Positions 7,661 to 14,573 of a stretch of 64,000 nucleotides of DNA are shown in pieces (position 1 is the first letter of the stretch; each line of letters starts with the position of its first letter). The notes under the pieces are model-generated. The model was not told where the DNA came from, did not search any database, and worked only from the letters and a program-made list of their open reading frames with translations. A program made the position numbers and the translations under genes. The DNA is from a virus. The stretch covers positions 1 to 64,000 of the IMG/VR virus record IMGVR_UViG_3300045993_000562; one strand, 5' to 3'.

Positions 7661-7849
7661 ATGATAAAAACAAACTTCTACTTCAGCAGAGAGATACTAG
7701 ACAGGCTTAGAGTCTACTGGCATTAAACATCATGTAGACCACATAGTACCGCTCAGAGGTAAGAACGTATGTGGCCTGCATGTGCATTACAACTTACAGA
7801 TTATCCCTGCTTCAGAAAATCTACGCAAGAGTAACTCTTTTGAAGGGTG
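7661..7849 (+). pseudogene. HNH endonuclease remnant (frameshifted)
   Basis: On the plus strand a short frame starting near 7661 and then a shifted frame (about 7714-7849) encode [18 protein letters not shown] and [15 protein letters not shown], the conserved core of phage HNH homing-type endonucleases (His-His-x-Asp-His, Asn, His). A frameshift separates the two parts and the protein is truncated, so it is most likely decayed. It is antisense to, and overlaps, the 3' end of the deoxyribonucleotidase gene, whose last residues may have been replaced by the insertion. Confidence 0.65.
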
Positions 7850-8443
7850 ATCCTCACTTAATACTTGTTTTAGATTATTCCACAATCCCCAATCAAAGAT
7901 ATTAACCCCTCTGACATTGGTGTTGTAAGGCTGACTATACAAGAGCTGTATCCACGGAGGATTAGGATTTACCCCGGTTATACATGGGTGATCATCCACT
8001 AGCACAGTACATTCCTGAACCCCAATCAGCGTCTTATCAGGTGCCAATATAGTTCTCTTAGCCCAGAAATGTCCCAGGTTTTCCGCCACCCATTGAATCT
8101 TTTCTGAGTGACACAAGTACTCTTCATATCCTGAGCTTGGCTTAGTACAGATGAATGGCTCTATGAAGTCTAGACAGTTCTCTTCGATGTCCTGTAGTGC
8201 CAGTTGAGCCTCGACGTACGGAGTCAGCTTCCTATAGAAGCCCTTAGCTTCACAGATTGCATCGACGTATGTGTGATACTTCTTGTCGAATGAGTCTTCC
8301 CAGAAGTACGAGACCAAATCATGAACTGACGGAATCTCATCATTGGGGAATATCACTTTTAACTCACGGTATATCTGCCCATACCAGTCAGCACAGACTC
8401 CATCCAGGTCAATCAGTAATACTATTTTTTGTTGGTTTACCAT
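7787..8443 (-). CDS. 5'(3')-deoxyribonucleotidase-like HAD phosphatase
   Basis: HAD-superfamily phosphatase with the catalytic DxD motif [10 protein letters not shown] near the N-terminus (Asp12, Asp14), a GFYRKLTPY cap-region motif and a C-terminal VLVDDHP acidic motif, as in NT5C-type deoxyribonucleotidases that dephosphorylate dNMPs. The ATG at 8443 places DLDG at the usual distance; the longer frame starting at 8485 has no better signal. The C-terminus overlaps the antisense HNH remnant. Confidence 0.7.
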   Translation of the reverse strand: MVNQQKIVLLIDLDGVCADWYGQIYRELKVIFPNDEIPSVHDLVSYFWEDSFDKKYHTYVDAICEAKGFYRKLTPYVEAQLALQDIEENCLDFIEPFICTKPSSGYEEYLCHSEKIQWVAENLGHFWAKRTILAPDKTLIGVQECTVLVDDHPCITGVNPNPPWIQLLYSQPYNTNVRGVNIFDWGLWNNLKQVLSEDHPSKELLLRRFSEAGIICKL

Positions 8444-8684
8444 CTTTCCAATACCCCTTGGTAACGAAGTGGCCTTCAGGGCCAAACTCTCCGGTGTTTG
8501 TTAATTTCTGGAAGAACCAAATTAGGTCTACCGCTGTGTGTTTGAAATGAAAGAAGAAGAAGTCTGACATGGCGTCTGTCATGTGTTCCCATACTTTCAT
8601 GTTTGCAATTTCGATGTCACCCAGCTCTAGGCATTGAGGGCAAGGTGTTTCAGTTGTGTGAATCCTACCGTGCATGCATTTCAT
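8409..8684 (-). CDS. small protein with putative zinc knuckle
   Basis: 91 aa from the ATG at 8684 (AAGGA upstream). N-terminal Cys/His cluster MKCMHGR...CPQC could bind one zinc. The rest includes a Phe-rich stretch. Overlaps the next gene. No family recognised. Confidence 0.5.
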   Translation of the reverse strand: MKCMHGRIHTTETPCPQCLELGDIEIANMKVWEHMTDAMSDFFFFHFKHTAVDLIWFFQKLTNTGEFGPEGHFVTKGYWKDGKPTKNSITD

Positions 8685-8752
8685 TTCGTAATCCTTACTT
8701 CGTTTAAGAAGTAGAGAATATACCATGCCGGTAGGAGGTTTGCAAGAGCTGG

Positions 8753-9031
8753 TTAGAAATCGCTGTCAGTGATAATTGATGTATCACTATGGCTAGTACA
8801 ATTCTTGCCACAGCTGTGCACCTCGTTGATAGAGGTAGTATGGGAGTTAGGACATCGTACTATCCACAGCTCCTTGTATCCGTCACTAACGGTGAATGCC
8901 TTGCACCCTTTGAGTTCAGGTATGGTGTTCATGACTGTGTTGTGGTCGGTACTCTGTGAGGACTTAGGGCTGCATCCCAGTAGGACAATGAGTACTAGTA
9001 ATACTACTAAGGTGTTTCTGACGATTTTCAA
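8753..9031 (-). CDS. small lipoprotein
   Basis: A 92-aa protein with a lipoprotein signal peptide and lipobox VLLGC (about residue 20). The mature part has four further cysteines that could form disulfides in the periplasm. Possible role in the envelope of the infected cell, such as superinfection exclusion, by analogy with other phage lipoproteins. No family recognised. Confidence 0.6.
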   Translation of the reverse strand: MKIVRNTLVVLLVLIVLLGCSPKSSQSTDHNTVMNTIPELKGCKAFTVSDGYKELWIVRCPNSHTTSINEVHSCGKNCTSHSDTSIITDSDF

Positions 9032-9099
9032 TTCAATTCTCCTTTATGTTTTAAACAACTCACAAAGGCCCCTGTCTCCAAGAGCCTTCATGTGTTACT

Positions 9100-10500
9100 T
9101 TACTTCTTCTCGATGTCCTGAGTACCACGTTTCATACTGAACTCGTCCGGTGCCAGATTCGGATACAGGTTCTTAGTGTATGCACTATCCATCTTGTCAA
9201 TACCCTCAAATACATCATGGAAGTACTTACGTAACGTAGGGTGCACAGTCTGACCTGTACGCAACTCCATCACATAAGCCATCTGTGGCAAGTCATACGA
9301 CAACACTGTAGGAACAATAGTCCCCATAGGCAGTACGTACTGGTTCTTCAACTTAGCTGAGTAGTTAGCTGCAGCAGCCTTCATGTCTTCTTCCTCAGTA
9401 CGTAGAGGGTTCTCCTCAGGAACTGTGGTAGTCAGAAATGCTGCAATCTTATCCATAAGGTTATTAGCCTCGGCCTTGACTGCATCCGGCAACCGATCAT
9501 AGTACCACTGATGGAAACCCGAGGTGTTGTCCACCAAAGGCATACTGCAGTATCCACCACGATGACGTTGTAAGTCACGGAAGGAACCGAAGTCGATCTC
9601 GGAGAACACATCGAAACGACGCAGCCTAGCCATAACTTCATGCTTGTGAAAAGCAGTCTTAGCTGGACGTTTTTCCATGTGGCCAATCTCGCCATCCATG
9701 ATGTAGACATCTGGTTCATCCACGTGACGTATGAAGTAGTTAGCGTCAAACTTGATCGGACGTTCAGCGTAGAAGTTGAAGTATGAGTAGTTGTAAGCAG
9801 TTACCGCCGTATCTTCAGCCTTCAGCACTGCCGGGAATGAAGATGGATACTTCTCAGTCAACTGAATGTAGGCATTACTAGCCAAATTGCGAATTTCAGC
9901 CAGAGGATGCATCTTCAACAAGTCCAAATGCTCACGTGCCTTACGTAGAGAAGTTGTCCAAGCTACATTAGTAGCAGCGCCGCATGGTAGGAAGCCACGC
10001 ATGATATCGAAGGTCTTGGCCATGATGGTCTTTTCATATACATTCATGTCTGTATCTTCTTTAGGCATGAATTGTCTACGAAGATGAGCCTTCACAGGTT
10101 CGATGCTGCTCACGTAGAACTTACGGATGTCGTCCAGAAGAACCTCAGCCGCCTCGGCCACTTCAGGGTTCTCATCGTCGGCGTACGGGTTGAAGAAAGG
10201 CTGTTCTGACCAGTCAATGTAACGGCTAGAACTTTCTTGGCCGTTGAACAAAGGGTTATCTTCAATAGCTTTAGCTGCCAGCATTGAGACACCTTCGAAG
10301 TAGATGGTGATGAAACCACAGTCGGCAATGGAGTTGTGACCATACCCAACGTAGTACTGTTCCATGAACTTACCTGAGCCTACCTCTTTGAGACGTTCCA
10401 AGTGTTGCAATACACTGTCTGCAGAACGGCTGTACAATGCTTGTAACATTGCGTTGTCTTCAGGATTCTGTTCGGTGTGGATGATGATGTTTGATTTCAT
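9100..10500 (-). CDS. thyX: flavin-dependent thymidylate synthase with tandem ThyX-like domains
   Basis: A 466-aa protein, about twice the length of standard ThyX. The N-terminal half has GHNSIAD (54-60) and SSRYIDW (91-97). The C-terminal half carries the ThyX-like signature QRHRGGYCSM (311-320) and ELRTGQTVHPTLR (412-424). ThyX makes dTMP from dUMP using FAD, NADPH and methylene-tetrahydrofolate. The motif differs from the classic RHRxxSxNxxSxR, so the two domains may have split the active site or one may be structural. Works with the dUTPase at the same end of the window. Confidence 0.75.
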   Translation of the reverse strand: MKSNIIIHTEQNPEDNAMLQALYSRSADSVLQHLERLKEVGSGKFMEQYYVGYGHNSIADCGFITIYFEGVSMLAAKAIEDNPLFNGQESSSRYIDWSEQPFFNPYADDENPEVAEAAEVLLDDIRKFYVSSIEPVKAHLRRQFMPKEDTDMNVYEKTIMAKTFDIMRGFLPCGAATNVAWTTSLRKAREHLDLLKMHPLAEIRNLASNAYIQLTEKYPSSFPAVLKAEDTAVTAYNYSYFNFYAERPIKFDANYFIRHVDEPDVYIMDGEIGHMEKRPAKTAFHKHEVMARLRRFDVFSEIDFGSFRDLQRHRGGYCSMPLVDNTSGFHQWYYDRLPDAVKAEANNLMDKIAAFLTTTVPEENPLRTEEEDMKAAAANYSAKLKNQYVLPMGTIVPTVLSYDLPQMAYVMELRTGQTVHPTLRKYFHDVFEGIDKMDSAYTKNLYPNLAPDEFSMKRGTQDIEKK

Positions 10501-11081
10501 AATTTCCCCTGAACTAGTCGTTCGGCAAAGGCTGGGCTAAACCTGATCCAGTCTAAGTCGTGGTTGGTGTTGGTGTCCATTACACAGCGTTCAAGAGTAA
10601 TAGGTTCCACTGTAAAGGATTTACTGATCAACTCATGCATGGAGTGAACGTCTTCATGAAAATTCTTAACGTTAGGATGATACGACCGTAACGTCATTAT
10701 TTGATTAGTACCCCTCTTACTATAAATAAGGGAGTGCCTATGTTTATGAAGGAACATACACAGATTCTCAACCCCCTCAAGACTATCAGGAACCTCTACG
10801 TTAATGCGGCTCTCCATATATAACATGGGTAAACTAGACTCTATTGGAGCTTCAATCTTTTCCCGCAGGACAATAAACCCTTTCTTCTTAAAGAATTCAG
10901 AGATCTCTTTAACTTTATCGTGAGCGTCTTTCAAAGACCCGTCAATTACTGAAGAAGTAATAGAGTCAGTATGACCTATACCCTGAAGTAGGATACGTAA
11001 GGGTTTTACATCCAACTCCTCACATACCTCTTCAAACGCCGAACAATCCGTGTGATTAACTGTTACATGTAATTCAAACAT
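10497..11081 (-). CDS. hypothetical protein
   Basis: 194 aa from the ATG at 11081, after a strong AGGAGG; the longer frame is rejected. Begins with FELHVTVN, a beta-strand opening, with several His and Asp residues. Possible ferredoxin-like fold. The stop overlaps the ThyX start, so the two are likely co-translated. No family recognised. Confidence 0.6.
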   Translation of the reverse strand: MFELHVTVNHTDCSAFEEVCEELDVKPLRILLQGIGHTDSITSSVIDGSLKDAHDKVKEISEFFKKKGFIVLREKIEAPIESSLPMLYMESRINVEVPDSLEGVENLCMFLHKHRHSLIYSKRGTNQIMTLRSYHPNVKNFHEDVHSMHELISKSFTVEPITLERCVMDTNTNHDLDWIRFSPAFAERLVQGKL

Positions 11082-11089
11082 ACTTCCTC

Positions 11090-11320
11090 CTACATTATTG
11101 CTGGAAACGGCCAATTATTAGCCGCACGTTGTGGTTGTGTTAGTGAAGCTAATGGGACTGAGGGGTGGTGCTTTTTTAGGAATAGGTACCCACCACTACC
11201 TAGGTCCTCTACCTTAATCTCCTTTAGACCCCTGGCCATCTTTTGTTCCTGCTGTACTTCTAGCGTATCTTCCCGCCTTCTCCAGGCCAGCTCTTCTTGC
11301 ATTATTACATTGTCACTCAT
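11090..11320 (-). CDS. hypothetical protein
   Basis: 76 aa from the ATG at 11320, overlapping the end of the nucleotidyltransferase gene. N-terminal charged helix followed by LGSGGYLFLKKHHPSVPL. No recognised family. Confidence 0.5.
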   Translation of the reverse strand: MSDNVIMQEELAWRRREDTLEVQQEQKMARGLKEIKVEDLGSGGYLFLKKHHPSVPLASLTQPQRAANNWPFPAIM

Positions 11321-12365
11321 GTTTGAAACCTTTCTGTAATTCAAAGAAATCCTTAATAAAGTAGTCTACCTTCTCCTGAGTTTCAAGTTTAAGTACGTGA
11401 TCTTGAAGTGAACCCTCTAAGGAGTTATCTCCCCAGTTCTTCAGAGTCTTGATGAAGTTACCTAGCTCGAGATTCTCTAGTCCAGTGATAATCCTTATAC
11501 GTTCTCCATTGAACAGGGTTCTATATTGCTCGTACTTGTTGACCCTGAGACGTACTTCTTCGTACCTTTCTTGAAATCCTGGAAACTGAATGAACGCCTC
11601 CTGTAGAAATTCCACACTAGTCTTCCTACCGCCACACTCTTCCATCGAAGGCCACTTATATTCAGGCAGCCCGGACTTGTCTTTCATCCATTCAAGGAAC
11701 AGCCTATAGTTTTTCCTCTTCTTGTCACGAGTACGAGAAATGTGACTTCTATTCTCAAGAAGGAAAATCTCCTTGTTAAAGAAACGGCTTGTAGCTGCGT
11801 AGATAAAGACGTCTTCCAGTTCTTGGAACCCCCTACTCAACATACCAAAGTCATACCCTAGAAACCTGAGCACTACTGGCATATCCCTTGAGATGATTAT
11901 TTCTTCTACGACGTGATCATCCATAGCTCGGAATTGATACACCAGCCCTTGATGGCCGTACTTGAAACCCATCTTATGGGCTATACGCCCTATGAAGTTA
12001 CCTAAGTCGTTGAAAGCGAAGTAAATGTAGGTTGAGAAATACTCTACACTAGGCACCTTAATGACGTCAACCTGGAAGCCCTGGTACTCAGCGGAGATGC
12101 AGTTACCGTTGCTGACAACCTCCTTAGAGTTGAAGGCCTTCCGTATTTCTTCTTTAAGGTCAGTATAGTTAACATGTTCTATTATCTCAAACAGAACATC
12201 TAAGTCCCCGAAGTCTGGCTTGCTAGAGTAACTTCTAATAGGGTTAATCCTAGCATTTCTAAAGTTTAAGCCCCTGAGGATAGGGACAACATCAAAGACT
12301 ATCTTTTCGTAATCCACTGCTGAGACACGCCTCGTCTCACAGTTCTTAAGTGCATTCCCACCCAT
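11313..12365 (-). CDS. nucleotidyltransferase-superfamily protein
   Basis: 350 aa from the ATG at 12365 (AGAGG at proper spacing); the TTG at 12425 is rejected because it lies inside a tRNA-like element. Starts MGGNAL and has the pol-beta-type metal motif GDLDVL (53-58) with a downstream acidic strand (FQVDVIKV). Family members add nucleotides to RNA 3' ends, tRNAs or other substrates. It sits directly downstream of two atypical tRNA-like elements (12394 and 12929), which makes an RNA-modifying role attractive but unproven. Confidence 0.65.
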   Translation of the reverse strand: MGGNALKNCETRRVSAVDYEKIVFDVVPILRGLNFRNARINPIRSYSSKPDFGDLDVLFEIIEHVNYTDLKEEIRKAFNSKEVVSNGNCISAEYQGFQVDVIKVPSVEYFSTYIYFAFNDLGNFIGRIAHKMGFKYGHQGLVYQFRAMDDHVVEEIIISRDMPVVLRFLGYDFGMLSRGFQELEDVFIYAATSRFFNKEIFLLENRSHISRTRDKKRKNYRLFLEWMKDKSGLPEYKWPSMEECGGRKTSVEFLQEAFIQFPGFQERYEEVRLRVNKYEQYRTLFNGERIRIITGLENLELGNFIKTLKNWGDNSLEGSLQDHVLKLETQEKVDYFIKDFFELQKGFKHE

Positions 12366-12393
12366 TATTGGTACCTCTAGGTTTGGTTGAATT

Positions 12394-12440
12394 TGGAGCG
12401 GGATAAGAGACTCGAGCTCTACCAACTGAGTTAATCCCGC
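12394..12440 (-). ncRNA. 47-nt mini tRNA-like element (acceptor stem, D-loop, CCA)
   Basis: Perfect 7-bp acceptor stem GCGGGAT/ATCCCGC, discriminator T and encoded CCA. Between them is a D-arm-like AACTCAGTTGGTAGAGCT and a short piece resembling a T loop (CGAGTC). No anticodon arm and no complete T arm. It looks like an internally deleted tRNA. It lies between the membrane-protein gene and the nucleotidyltransferase gene. Confidence 0.6.
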
Positions 12441-12451
12441 ATTGATTGAAA

Positions 12452-12910
12452 CTAAGATTTGTTACGTATTGAAGTCCAACGGTCTTTAACATCCAGAAAA
12501 ACCAACATAAACTTGTTAGTTAGTAATTCCACCCGTATCATTAGAATGTTAGTCACGTATATTATGGCCGGTACTAACGCCCAGTATATCAGGGAATACA
12601 CTGACTTAGTTTCAAATACTATAGAACACGCCCCTAGAACTGCAGCTATACCCATTAACAATATAGGGAGTCTGATCAGGGCTAAACTCAGATTGTAAAC
12701 CAGCCCATAGGTAGGGTTAGGGTTTTGTTCTATTAGTATAGCTATGTACGACGGGGTTAAGATGCTGATAAGTATCACCCCCCTATAACCTAGGTGATCC
12801 ATAACCACGTGGAACACCGTATATCCCGCTAAGGTTATTAGGTATATACCAATAGCGAATACAGTAAAAAGTAAAGTCATGGCGACTTTAGAGGGTTTTA
12901 TTGACGGCAT
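12452..12910 (-). CDS. four-helix membrane protein
   Basis: A 152-aa protein with four predicted transmembrane helices (about residues 8-30, 42-60, 75-98, 103-125). No motif that indicates function. Flanked on both sides by atypical tRNA-like elements. Confidence 0.6.
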   Translation of the reverse strand: MPSIKPSKVAMTLLFTVFAIGIYLITLAGYTVFHVVMDHLGYRGVILISILTPSYIAILIEQNPNPTYGLVYNLSLALIRLPILLMGIAAVLGACSIVFETKSVYSLIYWALVPAIIYVTNILMIRVELLTNKFMLVFLDVKDRWTSIRNKS

Positions 12911-12928
12911 ATATTCTCACTTAAACTA

Positions 12929-13008
12929 TTGGGGGGCCAGATAGGACTCGAACCTATATTGATCCAGTTACACGGCTACCGCTTAGAAGGCGGTTGTGAT
13001 ACTGACCC
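12929..13008 (-). tRNA. atypical tRNA-like, anticodon TCT (Arg), no D arm
   Basis: Acceptor GGGTCAG/CTGGCCC, T arm ATAGG-TTCGAGT-CCTAT, anticodon stem ACCGC/GCGGT with loop CTTCTAA (anticodon TCT), and an encoded CCA. Only seven nucleotides lie between acceptor and anticodon stem, so there is no D arm, and about 20 nt separate the anticodon and T arms. ATC and ACA in the 5' part can pair with GAT and TGT in the 3' part, giving a long bulged arm. This acceptor plus T arm plus long helix without a D stem is like a tmRNA tRNA-like domain. Could also be a decayed tRNA. Confidence 0.6.
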
Positions 13009-13023
13009 ATACTCCAGGGTAGT

Positions 13024-13251
13024 TTAACCTTTAAGTAGCGCTATCTTACGACATTTAACCGTGAAGACCGGGATTCTACCGATCTCTCTATGAATGAACT
13101 TATCTTTACTGATGTCCCGATTCCTGGGACCTATCTTAATCAGATGTTGCACTTTCTTTTCAGCTTGTCGTTCTGCGTCACGGTGCTCCAACTCTTTACC
13201 AAACACCTTTGCTACCGCACGTCCGAACAATCCCATTTTATTCTTATGCAT
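13024..13251 (-). CDS. small basic hypothetical protein
   Basis: A 75-aa Lys/Arg-rich protein, probably nucleic-acid-binding by charge alone. Start has GGGAG and follows the promoter at 13301. No family recognised. Confidence 0.5.
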   Translation of the reverse strand: MHKNKMGLFGRAVAKVFGKELEHRDAERQAEKKVQHLIKIGPRNRDISKDKFIHREIGRIPVFTVKCRKIALLKG

Positions 13252-13300
13252 AAAAAACTCCCGTTGAGTTAAGTTAAGTTGCAGTGTTTACTGCACTTTT

Positions 13301-13329
13301 CTTATACCAATTAATGGGAGTTAAATTGA
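13301..13329 (-). promoter_or_regulatory. phage promoter (TCAATT-N17-TATAAG)
   Basis: -35 TCAATT, 17-bp spacer ending TTGG, -10 TATAAG. Drives 13251 and the downstream tRNA-like region. Confidence 0.8.
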
Positions 13330-13357
13330 GCTAAAAAGAGGGTCCAGCCTCTTTATA

Positions 13358-13774
13358 CTACCACCTACCGCTAGTCTTAACCAGCGAAGGTTTTAGTAAG
13401 AGTTCATCAGAGAAGACGATGGTTTTAATACCCCGCTCAGTGAAGTATTCCTCAGTCATACCCATACGAGTAAGGTAATGCTGTGGGAGAATAACTACGT
13501 CGTCACCAACCTTGTCGTACTTATCGAACACAAGCTTCATGTCGTTAATCATGTATTGTGGTACTACGTCGTCATCTGCTTGCATCTCTTCCACTTCTAC
13601 AACTATATCCACGGGATCCAATGGATGTCCGTAAGCCATATCTACTGCACCCATAATGTTTCTATCCACCCACTCATCCATAGTGTCCCTTACGTAAGCT
13701 AGTCTGAAACTAAACCAGTCACGTATTGCCACATAGTATTGGGAAAGCGGCCACGCAGATGGCGTCTGCTTCAT
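13358..13774 (-). CDS. hypothetical protein
   Basis: A 138-aa acidic protein. AAGGAGTG supports the ATG at 13774, giving a 56-nt overlap with the resolvase gene. No family recognised. Confidence 0.5.
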   Translation of the reverse strand: MKQTPSAWPLSQYYVAIRDWFSFRLAYVRDTMDEWVDRNIMGAVDMAYGHPLDPVDIVVEVEEMQADDDVVPQYMINDMKLVFDKYDKVGDDVVILPQHYLTRMGMTEEYFTERGIKTIVFSDELLLKPSLVKTSGRW

Positions 13775-14267
13775 GATTATTCACTCCTTTCTCTAATTTA
13801 TCTAATCCTAATATACACGCTGCTGCGGCCATACTGAATTTTTTGTCAAGTAGCCCTGACGAACTTGGATTATCGAACCCCCTAGTCTTTACTAGGGTTT
13901 TTACCAAGGCAGTTTTCCACTCTATAGATCTTACTAATAAAACGCTAGGATCACTTTGGTTACTGTTAATTTTACCACGATAGTGTAAGATACCCAGTAT
14001 GGATCCGACTAAAATATTAATATCTTCTGCAACACTTGGAGAGGTTCCCCCGAAAGACACAAATCTTTCTAAAGTTACATAGTGAATGTCTTTACCCTCA
14101 GTGAAGGTGTTACATATGTAATCCGCACATGCTGACATGCTGGTAAAGGATGAAGTATCTAGAGTTTCTGCCTTAACCAATGAAAAGGTTTTATCCTCAT
14201 TAATCCTAAGTAGGGATATCCCACAATTAGTTTTACCGGGATCTACCCCTAAACACATTTTTATCAT
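13719..14267 (-). CDS. RuvC-like Holliday junction resolvase
   Basis: A 182-aa RNase H-fold nuclease. Catalytic acids are visible: Asp9 in GVDPGKTNCG, Glu67 in LERF and Asp168 in the C-terminal NHEADAICVA. Expected to cut four-way junctions produced during phage recombination and replication. Length agrees with RuvC. It follows the ribonucleotide reductase and a DUF1289 gene. Confidence 0.75.
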   Translation of the reverse strand: MIKMCLGVDPGKTNCGISLLRINEDKTFSLVKAETLDTSSFTSMSACADYICNTFTEGKDIHYVTLERFVSFGGTSPSVAEDINILVGSILGILHYRGKINSNQSDPSVLLVRSIEWKTALVKTLVKTRGFDNPSSSGLLDKKFSMAAAACILGLDKLEKGVNNHEADAICVAAFPILCGNT

Positions 14268-14299
14268 ATAATGTACCTATACTGTGATAAAAGGGGGAC

Positions 14300-14325
14300 C
14301 TCATCAAATATGAAGAGGTATCACT
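14300..14325 (-). terminator. weak terminator-like hairpin
   Basis: CCTC/GAGG stem with a 12-nt loop followed by CCCCCTTTT, between the DUF1289 gene and the resolvase gene. Confidence 0.35.
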
Positions 14326-14342
14326 TGGATAAGTGTAAGTCC

Positions 14343-14573
14343 CTACTTACTAGCCCCATTAATCCTATTCAACACTTGTAACCTCTCATGTGGCTCATAT
14401 AGAGTCCACTCAGTTATTTCATCGCTTGTTCGCAGACAGCCCTCACATACTCCACCTCTCAACACACACCTACCTTGACAAGGAGAATCCTCCCTACCAA
14501 GTGATAATAGGTTTATAGGAGGCAGTTCCAGGTCTGGCCAGGCTATAGAATTAGCCGCATTTGCTGCTTCCAC
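14343..14573 (-). CDS. DUF1289-family protein
   Basis: The C-terminal 50 residues match DUF1289: SPCQGRC...CEGCLRTSDEI..W...ERLQVLNRI, with four conserved cysteines likely binding zinc or iron. No ATG is available; the GTG at 14573, inside the end of the ribonucleotide reductase gene, is the most reasonable start, but its ribosome-binding site is weak. Function of the family unknown. Confidence 0.55.
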   Translation of the reverse strand: MEAANAANSIAWPDLELPPINLLSLGREDSPCQGRCVLRGGVCEGCLRTSDEITEWTLYEPHERLQVLNRINGASK

